From the NCBI GenBank assembly GCA_030220185.1, contig JASPKZ010005706.1, forward strand, positions 62,001 through 126,000: DNA of 64,000 nt, written 5' to 3'. Numbering within the stretch: position 1 is the first letter of the stretch; the number at the start of each line of letters is the position of its first letter. The notes below the pieces were generated by a model. The model saw only the letters and a list, made by a program, of their open reading frames with translations. It made no database searches and was not told the origin of the DNA. Source of the DNA: Diploptera punctata. Its lineage: Eukaryota; Arthropoda; Insecta; Blattodea; Blaberidae. Positions 33,842 to 44,449 of the stretch are shown in pieces. The translations under genes and the position numbers were made by a program.

Positions 33842-34080
33842 AAGAAATTTGAAATCATATGAGGTGAGTCGTTAAAAATATGTTCTCCACTCACTATTAA
33901 TAACTTCTTCTTATTTATGTCTTACATATTGTAGCCACAAGACAAATGTAAGATAAGCATGAATAATTTTTATTAATTTTTAAGCATAAGACAGATCAGT
34001 TGGCATAGATAAATGAGAGTTTGTGTGTTAGATCTAAAACAGCATAAAGGAGTGATGTCTAATAAATTATCAAAAAATTG

Positions 34081-34172
34081 TTCCCCCATGGGGACTTAAA
34101 CCAGTGTGTGTCTCATTGTTTTGCAATCAGGACATGATGCCTTAGACCTTTTGGCCACAGTATGGGGCTTTA
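34081..34172 (-). mobile_element. SINE family 3 head fragment
   Basis: TTCCCCCATGGGGACTTAAA, ATGCCTTAGACC and TTTTGGCCACAGTATGGGG follow the layout of the family 3 head in minus orientation, with several substitutions. Confidence 0.55.
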
Positions 34173-34436
34173 CTTCCAATAATAGCAAAAAGTCAGTAGT
34201 ATTTTAACACAGTGTACTACAATGATTTTGTATAATTTTGGCAATTTTTCTTCTTATTTTCTTAATAATATTTAATTTCCTTTTGTTCATGTTTAATGTT
34301 GTCAAATGAGTAAGAATATGCCAATTGTAGTATAAATGTAGGACAGCACATAAGCTAATTAAAAATCTTAGATGAAGAAGACTAATTAATAATTTTTATG
34401 TTGGAGTGGTAATAGTTATACAAGAAACAGTGAAAT

Positions 34437-34648
34437 ATTTAGTGATTAAATAAAATAAAACCGTTAAAGTTCTATACGATTTTCATAGTTATTCAAAAAT
34501 ATAAACTCGTTACAGCTGTTTCAGTACACTGTACCTTCTTCAGACAAGTATTCGTCTGTAACGAAACAGCTAACGAGTTTGTATTAGAATAAATATGAAA
34601 ATCGTATAAAACTTTAACAGTTTTATTTTTATTTAATCACTAAAAATA
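34437..34648. mobile_element. Penelope-type hairpin H9
   Basis: Arms 34439-34536 and 34560-34646 pair through TAGTGATTAAATAAAATAAA, CTATACGATTTTCAT and AACTCGTTACAGCTGTTTC with their inverses. A hammerhead-like core lies in the left arm (minus strand); the right arm retains GTAACGAAACAGCTAACGAG. The usual cap and a TSD were not found. Confidence 0.65.
34506..34548 (-). ncRNA. hammerhead-ribozyme-like motif, H9
   Basis: On the minus strand: CTTGT and ACGAG form a 5-bp stem I (one G-T pair). CTGAAGA is the complement of 34537-34543; stem II is AGGTAC-AGT-GTACT with one bulge; GAAAC is the complement of 34518-34522; then AGCT and GTA. This is the most complete fit in the window, with all three stems and every core residue. 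Confidence 0.65.
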
Positions 34649-34649
34649 A

Positions 34650-35344
34650 TGGATTTTCATCAAGTAAACACCAAATCAATTGATTTGTGAAATATTTGTA
34701 TTTATTAGATTTTACTAGAGTAGGTTAGAATAAAAGTTTTAGAGACTACTGAAGTTGTGATGTAGACTAGTAACTGGTGAGCAAGATATTATTAGTTATT
34801 TGCTTCTAGGATTAGATACATATTGTAATTAATTAATTCTAAAAAAATAGTTTAAAATTGTATATATATTTACATATATTAACAATGCTTGTTCTGATTG
34901 TAGGATTGTCTAAACTCGTAAAACCTAATTATATCATTCAAGGAACAATAAAAAATTGTCAGATTTTTTTTACACCAACAAAATTATTTTGTTTATAAAT
35001 GCATATAATTGCATTTATTTCTCAAGACAACTATCATATGATTGATTTAATTTGACGAAAGAAACATTGTGTAAATATTTTAAAATGACACACTCTTTTT
35101 AATATAAAGACTATATTCATATCTATCAGTTCAACTTATTCATTTTAAAATATAATTTTAGCTTATTGATTTTTTAATAATTTCTTCTTCATAAATTTGA
35201 AACTATTGAAGAAGTACTTCCTGAGTAATTTTCTTTTTACTTTTATACAATTGCATTTTTTTTTTTTCTGGCATTGCATATTCATCTTGTTTGTCAATTG
35301 ATTTAGGATAGGCTATATAAAAATGCACAAATTAGTTATTTGTT
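34650..35344. other. no identified gene
   Basis: AT-rich sequence without recognised motifs. Confidence 0.35.
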
Positions 35345-35690
35345 GGTCCTGGTGAACTAGCGATTACCATGTTTGCCTCTTGTTCAAAAGTTCAATCCTG
35401 ACTGGGGTTAGTGGATTTTAAGGACATAAAAATCCTTAGTATGGGTTCATCGAAAGGGAACTAAAGCCATGAGTCCTGTGTTGTAGATTTATGGCAGTTA
35501 GTAGGCAACTGAGGTGTTATTTGGATAGGAAAGGCTGTTCAGAATTTCCTCAGAGGTTCTAATTTAGACTTGAGATTCTTTTATGAGCACAAAAATGTTA
35601 AGGCTCAGGACCTATGGCTTAAAGATCTATGGATTTTTCCATCCTAAAAAATCCATAGACCTCGGACAGGTTCAGGAACTTAACCCCTAG
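35345..35690 (+). mobile_element. SINE-like repeat, family 4
   Basis: A tRNA-like head (GGTGAACTAGCGATTACCATG, then GTTCAATCCTGACTGGGG as box B) precedes GGATTTTAAGGACATAAAAA, GTTCATCGAAAGGG, GGGACTTAAAGC-like words and TTATGAGCACAAAAATG. The 3' part contains CTATGGATTTTTCCATCC and its inverse, a small hairpin at 35625-35665. Related copies are at 4190, 12150 and 57335. Confidence 0.6.
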
Positions 35691-36136
35691 ATCACTGAGG
35701 CTGTTAAAAGTTAAATATTAGAAAGAGTAATATAGTCTAATTTATAAATTTTTTATTACCTTGTATACTACCATTGTCCTCAACTATAATGTTTCTATTT
35801 AAAATTTTTTGTTGATTTCACTCTAGGCCTTTCGAAGCATGCTTCATCTTCTGTAGTTGTTATAGTAGTATTGAATTATATGTATATGTCTAGTAGAGGG
35901 TTTTGCTTATTAGGCATATTTTCATTGAGAATGTTTGTATTCTTGGCCTCCTTGATAATTTTGATTTCTTCTAAGGTGTTATAATTATATACAGAGAAAA
36001 CAACAGACACAAAATTAACATCTAAGAAGAAATCAAAATTATCAAGGAGGCCAAGAGTACAAACATTCTCAAAAATATGCTTAATGAGTAAAACCCTCTA
36101 CTAGACATATACAGATAATTCAATACTACTACAACT

Positions 36137-36174
36137 ACTCCAGAAGATGAAACATGCTTCGAAAGGCCTAGAGT
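36137..36174 (+). ncRNA. hammerhead-ribozyme-like motif, H10
   Basis: ACTC (36137-36140) pairs with GAGT (36171-36174). CAGAAGA at 36141-36147 has A instead of U4, so activity is doubtful. Stem II is formed by GAA and TTC with further weak pairs; in the left arm it reads GAAGC-AT-GCTTC. GAAAG (36161-36165), GC and CTA (36168-36170) complete the pattern. Confidence 0.45.
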
Positions 36175-36243
36175 GAAATCAACAAAAATTTTAAATAGAA
36201 AGATTATAGTTGAGGACGCCCTCCATGGTACCTTTACCTTGTC

Positions 36244-36555
36244 GTGGTGGAGTGGCTTGTGTGCTTAAATGATCCTGAGAGCTATGCCGGCGGTAGCTTT
36301 GCTGCCGATAGGGTTACCCATGCCGGACTGGTCGAAGGTGATAAGCCAGACGAAATAAGTACCTTGGTCGAAAGAGTGACGATCTTTCACCGTAAAAATA
36401 CAACCGTCAAGAAATGCGGACATGGGTTCTATTGGGGTAAAATTTTCCGGAGGTCAAATAGTCCCCCATTCGGTTCTCCGGGCGGGGACTACTTCAGGGA
36501 ACCCATGCCAAAGGCTCAAACACAGGGACATGTTCCTAGGAACATGGAATGTTAG
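36244..36555 (+). CDS. RTE short upstream ORF (103 aa)
   Basis: The ORF starts MVEWLVCLNDPESYAGGSF, is rich in Gly, Arg and charged residues, and overlaps the next ORF in another frame. Copy B has nearly the same ORF (45645-45956), so it survived in both copies. It may be the small ORF1 seen upstream of some RTE elements, or the 5' UTR. No domain is recognisable. Confidence 0.5.
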   Translation: MVEWLVCLNDPESYAGGSFAADRVTHAGLVEGDKPDEISTLVERVTIFHRKNTTVKKCGHGFYWGKIFRRSNSPPFGSPGGDYFREPMPKAQTQGHVPRNMEC

Positions 36556-37297
36556 GACTTTATACAATAGCGGGGCACTAGAGATATTAACGCGGGAATT
36601 GGATAAATCGCCCTTGGATATAGTCGCTTTACAGGAAGTTAGGTGGCCAGGAGAAGGTAGTCAGGAATCAGGAAGCTTTGCATTATACTATGGGGGTGCA
36701 GAAAGACCTGCATTTGGAACAGGTTTTTTAGTCAGAAGGAGGATCCTATCCGCTATCCGAGATATTAAGTTTGTTAGTGATAGGATAACATACATAATTC
36801 TAAAGGGTAAACGACATGATTTTATAATTGTAAATGTACATGCCCCCACAGAAGATAAAGATGACAAGATCAAGGATGAGTTCTATGAAGAATTAGAATG
36901 CTTATTTGATAGCCTTTCACGATATCATATGAAAATTGTCTTAGGAGATTTAAATGCAAAAGTGGGACAGGAAGATATATTCAAACCAACAATAGGCAAA
37001 TTCAGTCTTCATGAAGATAGTAACGACAACGGGGTTAGTTTAGTCACATTTGCCACATCAAAGAATCTCATTGTTAAGAGCACAACATTTCAGCATAAGG
37101 ATATTCATAAATACACCTGGACGTCCCCAGATGGAGAAACTCGGAACCAGATAGATCATGTATTAGTGGATAAACGCTGGCACAGTAGCATCATTGATAT
37201 TAGATCAGTTAGAGGGACAGACTGCAATTCAGATCATCATCTGGTCAAGGTGAAAATCAGACAACGGCTATCGCTTATGGAGAGGAACAAACGCTAA
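36422..37297 (+). pseudogene. RTE copy A, endonuclease part (291 aa)
   Basis: Motifs in order are GTWNVRTLYNSGALEIL (near residue 40), ALQEVRWPGEG, VNVHAPTEDKDD, VLGDLNAKVG and NSDHHLVKVKI (near 270). This is a complete AP-endonuclease. Compared with copy B, one extra G near 37280 shifts the frame and ends it early. Confidence 0.93.
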
Positions 37298-37328
37298 AGA
37301 TGATTCTGTAAAATATGAATTAAAAAAC

Positions 37329-38213
37329 TTGAAAAATGATGAAATGCGGCAAGAATACCAAATCAAAATTGCTAATAGATTTGAAGTACTGGAATCTTCA
37401 GATGACAATGTGGCAAACGAAGAAGAAACTGATATAAATAAAGAATGGGAGGCTATAAGAGATACTATTAAATTGTCAGCATCAGAAAGCATTGGTTGTT
37501 TAAAAAAGAGGCAAAACAAGAAATGGTTTGATGAGGAATGTGCCGACATTGTAAAGAAAAGAAAGCTAGCAAAAATGAAATGGTTACACGAGCCAAATGA
37601 GGTAAATTTAGAGCAATTGGGTAGTGTTAGACGGGAAACCACCAAGTTACTAAAGAGTAAGAAGAGGGAATATTTGAGAGAGAAGATTAATGATCTTGAA
37701 ATGAATGCAAAAAATAGGAACATTAGAGAATTATATCAGGGAATTAGTATAGAGAAGAAAGGGTTTCAGGCTAGAACAAACATAATTCGGAATGAAAATG
37801 GGGATATGATTGCAGATTCCAAGAGTATATTAAATAGATGGAAAAGTTATTTTAATCAGCTATTAAATGTACATACAGAACAGGACATTGAGGAGGATAA
37901 GTTACAGACAGCAGAAATGCTAGTCGCAGAGCCAAGTGCATTAGAGGTTGAAATGGCAATTGAAAAATTGAAGATGTATAAAGCATCAGGTTCAGATGAG
38001 ATCCCAGCAGAACTGATAAAATCAGGGGGAGAAAAATTGATGGACAAGATACGCTGGTTGCTTAGTATGATTTGGGAAAAAGAAGTCTTCCAGATGAATG
38101 GAAGGAATCAATTATCGTACCAATTTATAAGAAAGGAGATAAAACTGATTGCAACAACTATAGGGGCATCTCATTACTTTCAACTTCGTACAAAATTCTT
38201 ACAAATATATTAG
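37329..38213 (+). pseudogene. RTE copy A, linker and RT start (294 aa)
   Basis: It continues the protein through KKWFDEECADIVKK and KLKMYKASGSDEIPAELI. A missing base near 38082 ends the correct frame after IWEKE. Beyond it, RT segments lie in changing frames: about 38080-38215, a stop in SIR*ILEK at about 38312, and another base loss near 38600. Confidence 0.9.
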
Positions 38214-38720
38214 TAAGCAGATTTTTACTCCCTATATTGATGACATTCTAGGAGATCATCAATGTGCATTTAGAAGAAACAGGTCTACAACAGATCAGAT
38301 TTTTAGTATAAGATAGATTTTAGAAAAGAAATGGGAATATAATGGTACTGTACATCAACTATATGTAGACTTCAAAAAAGCATATGATTCAATTAAGAGG
38401 GAGAAGTTATATAGTATCCTGCTGGAGTTCGGAATTCCTAAAAAGTTAGTTAGACTTATACAAATGTGTCTAAATGGCACAAAGAGTAGGGTGCGTGTAG
38501 GCAAACAGTTTTCGGACACTTTTGAAATCCAGAATGGGTTGAAGCAAGGAGATGCACTATCTCCTTTACTATTTAATTTTGTACTAGAGCATGCCATAAA
38601 TCTTTAGAGAATGAGGAAGGCTTACAACTCAATGGTATTAATAAGCTGTTAGTTTATGCTGATGATGTAGTACTACTGGCCGATAGCGAGGAGATACTAA
38701 AGGACAACACGCACACACTA

Positions 38721-39461
38721 TTGAGTAACACTAAGAAATTAGGACTGGAAGTAAATATCAATAAAACTAAATATATGGTCACACTTAGAAATTCATTATA
38801 TAATGGAAATGGACAGCTAATGACAAATGAGGGAAATTTTGAGGAAGTGGCTGAATTCAAATACCTAGGAACAATAATCACAAATAGGAATGAGATGCAC
38901 AAAGAAATTAAACATAGGCTCAATTCTGGAAATGCATGCTATTATGCATTGCAGAGACTCTTGATGCCCCAACTCCTTTCAAAAAACGTTAAACTGAAAA
39001 TATATAAAACTATTATTCTACCAGTTATATTATATGGGTGCGAAACATGGACTCTTACTTTAAGGGAGGAAAGGAGATTACAAGTATTTGAGAATAAAGT
39101 ACTTAGGAAAATTTTTGGACCAAAGAGAGATGAACAGACAGGTGAATGGAGAAGACTACATATCAATGAACTACATGGTCTTTATAGGAAGCCAGATATA
39201 ATAAGAACAGTTAAGTCTCGTAGACTGCGATGGGCAGGACATGTTGCACGTATGGGGAATGAAAGACTTGCATGGAAGCTTCTTGTAGGAAAGCCAGAAG
39301 GAAAACGCCCAGTTGGTAGACCAAGAATGAGGTGGGAGAACAACATTAACTATGATTTGAGGGAAGTAGATTATACAGGAAATGATTGGAAAGCATTAGC
39401 TCAGGATAGGGATGTATGGAGAGCTTATGTCCGTGCGGCCATGAACCTACGGGTTCGATAG
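38721..39461 (+). pseudogene. RTE copy A, RT C-terminus (246 aa)
   Basis: The YADD motif lies just upstream (38655-38690). This frame has LEVNINKTKYMVTLR, FKYLGTIITNRNEMHKE, LYGCETWTLTLREERR and the conserved tail GRPRMRWENNINYDLREV and DRDVWRAYVRAAMNLRV. The tail resembles those of many insect RTE-type proteins. Confidence 0.9.
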
Positions 39462-39529
39462 TGCCAGTGAGTAAGTAAGTATAGTTGAGGACGACGGTAG
39501 TATACAAGGTAATAAAAAAAATATAATTT

Positions 39530-40454
39530 AACATTGTTATAACCTCAACGGTATAAAAAACAATTATGAACTTAAAAAGTATAGTATAGTTTATTAAGAG
39601 TTAAAGTTCCATGAGCTTATGGTAGTTGGCACAACTGTACATGATAGTATAATGTATGTGGATGAGCAGAGCAGTTCCTGATTACAATTCTTTTGAGTAT
39701 CATGTTTATATATATATATCTTATGTGTATGCATTTGTGGGTGTAAATTAATTAACAAGAAATTTACCAGGTTATAGAGGAGTTGCATACAATTTGAGAA
39801 TCCACTATCTCAAACAAAAGATAATCTGAATTATGAATTACTAAATTTGTTTATATGCAACATTAAAATAAAATACAGTGAGTTTACAGTGGCTTGCTGA
39901 TTGTTCAATGGTTGGCAGGCAGCTGGGTAAATGAACTATCTCCGCAACTATAGTCCACAGATGGGAAGAATGAAAGCAAGGGACGAAGGGGGCACAGGGA
40001 ATTGCAAGCAATACAATGGCTTACTACCTGAGAATATAGAAACAGTCCATGATGTCACTCACATCTGTAGTTTGTTTCAGGCGTATTCAATTTTATATTT
40101 TGTGTTTTACTGTAATTAAATTTGCTTTTCTTATTCAGTTTAGTTATTTTATATTTTAATGTTTCGTAGTTCACTGTGAGGTAAGGGTGATGATTAATAT
40201 TTTGAAGTGTGTCCATCAGTCTCTGAACTAACACGCCCGCTCAGCGTCTAAATGAAGGTAAGTTATAGTACAATCCTTCATAATATAATGTGCTGAGTAT
40301 AAAATACCTACTGCTTTCATACACTTCGTCTGTGGACTGTACTTCAGGTTATGGTGCTTCATTGAATTAAAACTTACATACATACTAACTATATTATGTT
40401 GTATTTTATATTGTTTATTATGTTAATATTAATTATTATAGTTTTTTATTATAT
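39530..40454. other. no identified gene
   Basis: AT-rich sequence; a 62-aa ORF at 39931-40119 has no recognised domain. Confidence 0.35.
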
Positions 40455-41176
40455 CAATAAAACAAAATATATGGTCACACATACAAATAGATTATATACT
40501 GGAAATTGACAGCTAGTGACAAATGAGGGAAATTTTGAGGAAGTGGCTGAATTCAAATACCTAGGAACAATAATCACAAACAGGAATGAGATGCACAAAG
40601 AAATTAAACATAGGCTCAATTTTGGAATGCGTGCTATTATGCATTACAGAGACTCTTGATGTCCCAACTCCTTTCAGAAAACGTTAAACTGAAAATATAT
40701 AAAACTATTATTCTACCAGTTATATTATACGGATGTGAAACATGGACTCTTACTTTAAGGGAGGAAAGGAGATTACGAGTATTTGAGAATAAAGTTCTTA
40801 GGAAAATTTTTGGACCAAAGAGAGATGAACAGACAGGTGAATGGAGAAAACTACATAACAGTGAAACAGTGAACTACATGGTCTTTATAGGAAGCCAGAT
40901 ATAATAAGAACGTGTAGACTATGATGGGCAGGACATGTGGCACGAATGGGGAATGAACAACGTGCATGGAAGTTGCTTGTAGGAAAACTAGAGGGGAAAC
41001 TCCCAGTTGGTAGACCAAGAATGAGGTGGGAGAATAACATTAACTATGATTTGAAGGAAGTAGATTATACAGGGAATGATTGGAAAACATTAGCTCAGAA
41101 TAGGGATGTATGGAGAGCTTATGTCTGTGTGCCCATAAACATACGGGTTCATTAGTGCTAGCGAGTTAGTTATAGT
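40455..41176 (+). pseudogene. RTE LINE 3' fragment
   Basis: It begins within TKYMVTHTN and proceeds through FKYLGTIITNRNEMHKE, LYGCETWTLTLREERRLRV and VARMGNEQRAWKLLVGKLEG, ending NRDVWRAY. Frameshifts occur near 40625, 40870 and 40905. It is 5'-truncated and older than copies A and B. Confidence 0.9.
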
Positions 41177-41384
41177 TTTTTATTATATGCTATATTAATT
41201 GCAAAATTCAATACTCAACTTCATGGCAGAAGCTGCTGGTAGTGTTCTCCATCATTCTCTATACATAGATCACATCATTATAAAAAACTGTTAACACCTG
41301 AGAGCTCATCTGCACTAATTTTTCTAATTTCATCACAAATGTTATCCTTAAGTTATAATTAATATAACATTTAATAATCAATAT

Positions 41385-42265
41385 TCTTCTTCTTCTTTAA
41401 TCAAGGATTAGACTCTTAAGCCTGTTCCGGCTTCACATATTTTCCAACCATCATTTCCATGGTCTTCCCAAATGTCTTCTTCCTTCAGATTTATAATAAA
41501 ACATTCTTCTAGGAATAAGACTGTAGCTCATTCTTTCTAGGTGTTCAGTGCATTGATCTCTATAATATTGAATCCTTTCCTCTAATGATATTACATTTAA
41601 TTATTTTCTTATATCCTCATTTTTAAATTCATCTAACCTAGTACAACCCTTAACTGATTTCAAAACCCTCTTTTCTGTAGCCTGCAATTTGTTAATGTCA
41701 TTTCGTGACATGGTCCAAGTTTGTGATCCATGTAGTAAAGCTGGTATTCCTGTCACCATATAAAACTTCATTTGAATTTCCTTTCTCATTTTTCTTTCAG
41801 CATTCTATTTATTGTATCTCATATCTCTTGGAAAATAGGTAGTTTATTTTTACATTCACTAGTATATTTATAAGTTACTTTGCATCCTAAATATTTGAAA
41901 CTTGTGACCTGTTAGAAAGGAATATCATGTAGTATTATTTTTGTACCAACACTATATTTTCTTTGAAAAGCCACTGTTTTTGTTTTTTGTTCTGAAATTT
42001 TAAAATTATATTTCTCACTTTTGTAGTTCATAAATTGATTTTTTTAGTTGATTTTCATTTTTACTTATTAAAACTCGATCATCTGCAAACAGCATTGTCT
42101 TTATAATAAAATTTGGGGCAATTTCTATACCACCAATAGTTTTTAATATTCCATTCTCTAAGAATGTTGTTCATGTATATTAAGAAAAGACTAGATGAGA
42201 TACTGCTACCTTGCCTTACACCTTGATTTATAGGTATATCATCATTGTATTGGTCATGTCCAACA
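41385..42265 (-). pseudogene. LINE RT fragment, degraded
   Basis: Minus-strand pieces include INQGVRQGSSISSSLFLIYM (RT motif B), a damaged motif C region near 42080, SQTWTMSRNDINKLQATEKR and SVKGCTRLDEFKNEDIRK. It ends at a (GAA)n tail near 41385-41398. Stops are numerous, so this is an old copy of yet another subfamily. Confidence 0.8.
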
Positions 42266-42474
42266 TTTGCGTTGATTGTAATGTTTTGGTATAATCAATA
42301 TTTTTAAAACATGTTATAATTAGTATGTATGTAAGTTTTAATTTGGTGAAGCACCGTGCCAGCAATTGCTCACTTACCTAACCACCTGTTGGCTGAAAAC
42401 AAATGGCAAAGCCACTGTGAAACTCTATGCAGAAATATGGAATGGTATGAGATTGCTTTTTGGACCTTAATTGT

Positions 42475-42703
42475 TTCCTGAGTGAGGTTTTTTTTTCGTG
42501 GTTTTTCCTCACCTATAAGACAAATGTCAGGAAGCTTAGGGTTCAACAGTTCCCGAAAATCATCCGGCCATCATTATCATTTTCATCAACATCCTTCACT
42601 GGTATAGAAAGCTACCACACATATAATTCCCTAGTAAAGCTGCAAAGCATAGCATGAAAATGCTATGATTGCATTGAAAGACCTGCCCTCGGCAGAACAC
42701 TGT
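42475..42703 (+). mobile_element. SINE family 1 fragment
   Basis: The head is missing. The body starts CCTGAGTGAGGTTTTTT and continues CCTCACCTATAAGACAAATG, ATCATCCGGCCATCATTATC and CTGCCCTCGGCAGAAC. RTE copy B is inserted at its 3' border. Confidence 0.8.
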
Positions 42704-42740
42704 GGAATGGAATATATACTTACTTACTTACTCACTGGCA

Positions 42741-44396
42741 CTATCGAACCCGTAGGTTCATGGCCGCACGGACATAAGCTCTCCATACATCCCTATCCTG
42801 AGCTAATGCTTTCCAATCATTCCCTGTATAATCTACTTCCCTCAAATCATAGTTAATGTTGTTCTCCCACCTCATTCTTGGTCTACCAACTGGGCGTTTT
42901 CCTTCTGGCTTTCCTACAAGAAGTTTCCATGCACGTCTTTCATTCCCCATACGCGCAACATGTCCTGCCCATCGCAGTCTACGGGACTTAACTGTTCTTA
43001 TTATATCTGGCTTCCTATAAAGACCATGTAGTTCATTGTTATGTAGTCTTCTCCATTCACCTGTCTGTTCATCTCTCTTTGGTCCAAAAATTTTCCTAAG
43101 AACTTTATTCTCAAATACTCGTAATCTCCTTTCCTCCCTTAAAGTAAGAGTCCATGTTTCGCACCCATATAATATAACTGGTAGAATAATAGTTTTATAT
43201 ATTTTCAGCTTAACGTTTTTTGAAAGGAGTTGGGACATCAAAAGTCTCTGCAATGCATAATAGCATGCATTTCCAGAATTGAGCCTATGTTTAATTTCTT
43301 TGTGCATCTCATTCCTATTTGTGATTATTGTTCCTAGGTATTTGAATTCAGCCAATTCCTCAAAATTTCCCTCATTTGTCATTAGCTGTCCATTTCCATT
43401 ATATAATGTATTTCTACGTGTGACCATATATTTAGTTTTACTGATATTTACTTCCAGTCCTAATTTCTTAGTGTTACTCAATAGTGTGTGCGTGTTGGCC
43501 TTTAGTATCTCCTCGCTATCGGCCAGTAGTACTACATCATCAGCATAAACTAACAGCTTATTAATACCATTCAGTTGTAAGCCTTCCTCATTCTCTAAAG
43601 ATTTAATGGCATGCTCTAGTACAAAATTAAATAGTAGAGGAGATAGTGCATCTCCTTGCTTCAACCCATTCTGGATTTCAAAAGTGTCTGAAAACTGTTT
43701 GCCTACACGCACCCTACTCTTTGAGCCATTTAGACACATTCGTATAAGTCTAACTAACTTTTTAGGAATTCCGAACTCCAGCAGGATACTATATAACTTC
43801 TCCCTCTTAATTGAATCATATGCTTTTTTGAAGTCTACATATAGTTGATGTACAGTACCATTATATTCCCATTTCTTTTCTAAAATCTGTCTTATACTAA
43901 AAATCTGATCTGTTGTAGACCTGTTTCTTCTAAATGCACATTGATGATCTCCTAGAATGTCATCAATATAGGGAGTAAGTCTGCTTACTAATATATTTGT
44001 TAGAATTTTGTACGAAGTTGAAAGTAATGAGATGCCCCTATAGTTGTTGCAATCAGTTTTATCTCCTTTCTTATAAATTGGTACGATAATTGATTCCTTC
44101 CATTCATCTGGAAGAGCTTCTTTTTCCCAAATCATACTAAGCAACCAGCGTATCTTGTCCATCAATTTTTCTCCCCCTGATTTTATCAGTTCTGCTGGGA
44201 TCTCATCTGAACCTGATGCTTTATACATCTTCAATTTTTCAATTGCCATTTCAACCTCTAATGCACTTGGCTCTGCGACTAGCATTTCTGCTGTCTGTAA
44301 CTTATCCTCCTCAATGTCCTGTTCTGTATGTACATTTAATAGCTGATTAAAATAACTTTTCCATCTATTTAATATACTCTTGGAATCTGCAATCAT
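42741..44396 (-). CDS. RTE copy B reverse transcriptase (551 aa)
   Basis: The full RT is open: KMYKASGSDEIPAELIKSGG (near residue 57), DKTDCNNYRGISLLSTSYK (near 115), VHQLYVDFKKAYDSIKR (motif A, near 185), GLKQGDALSPLLFNFVL (motif B, near 244) and LLVYADDVVLLADSEE (motif C, near 285). Thumb and tail follow (LYGCETWTL, VARMGNERRAWKLL, GRPRMRWENN). The enzyme would make cDNA from its own RNA at a nicked target. The natural start lies in the upstream ORF; the M used here is internal. Confidence 0.93.
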   Translation of the reverse strand: MIADSKSILNRWKSYFNQLLNVHTEQDIEEDKLQTAEMLVAEPSALEVEMAIEKLKMYKASGSDEIPAELIKSGGEKLMDKIRWLLSMIWEKEALPDEWKESIIVPIYKKGDKTDCNNYRGISLLSTSYKILTNILVSRLTPYIDDILGDHQCAFRRNRSTTDQIFSIRQILEKKWEYNGTVHQLYVDFKKAYDSIKREKLYSILLEFGIPKKLVRLIRMCLNGSKSRVRVGKQFSDTFEIQNGLKQGDALSPLLFNFVLEHAIKSLENEEGLQLNGINKLLVYADDVVLLADSEEILKANTHTLLSNTKKLGLEVNISKTKYMVTRRNTLYNGNGQLMTNEGNFEELAEFKYLGTIITNRNEMHKEIKHRLNSGNACYYALQRLLMSQLLSKNVKLKIYKTIILPVILYGCETWTLTLREERRLRVFENKVLRKIFGPKRDEQTGEWRRLHNNELHGLYRKPDIIRTVKSRRLRWAGHVARMGNERRAWKLLVGKPEGKRPVGRPRMRWENNINYDLREVDYTGNDWKALAQDRDVWRAYVRAAMNLRVR

Positions 44397-44449
44397 ATCC
44401 CCATTTTCATTCCGAATTATGTTTGTTCTAGCCTGAAACCCTTTCTTCT

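Larger units (their letters stand above)
32870..33912. mobile_element. large Penelope-type hairpin H8, split by a SINE
   Basis: The cap GGGAAGTAAACATTATGAGG is at 32871-32890. After removing the SINE at 33157-33507, the left arm (about 32905-33156 plus 33508-33560) pairs with the right arm (about 33586-33905) over roughly 300 bp. Both arms, read outward, carry a hammerhead-like core followed by CATATGAGGTGAGTCG. The interior reads FIIPTKDGSTRGG, comparable to FIGPPTEG in H1. Confidence 0.75.
36219..39479 (+). mobile_element. full-length RTE LINE, copy A, with 14-bp TSD
   Basis: TATAGTTGAGGACG is duplicated at 36205-36218 and 39480-39493. The element starts CCCTCCATGG, is about 3.26 kb and ends in a GTAAGTAAGT tail, as in RTE elements with short tandem 3' repeats. 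It encodes endonuclease and RT and looks very similar to copy B (42719-45981). It broke hairpin H10, so it is younger than H10. Confidence 0.95.
35745..39515. mobile_element. Penelope-type hairpin H10, split by a full RTE
   Basis: The left arm (about 35747-35990) contains ACCTTGTATACTACCATTG, GATTTCACTCTAGGCC and AGGCCTTTCGAAGCATGC. The right arm (about 36000-36218) repeats these inverted and resumes after the RTE at 39480-39515 (GACGGTAGTATACAAGG). The right flank holds ATAACCTCAACGG, an inverted TGAGGTTAT tail like those of H4 and H15. Confidence 0.75.
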
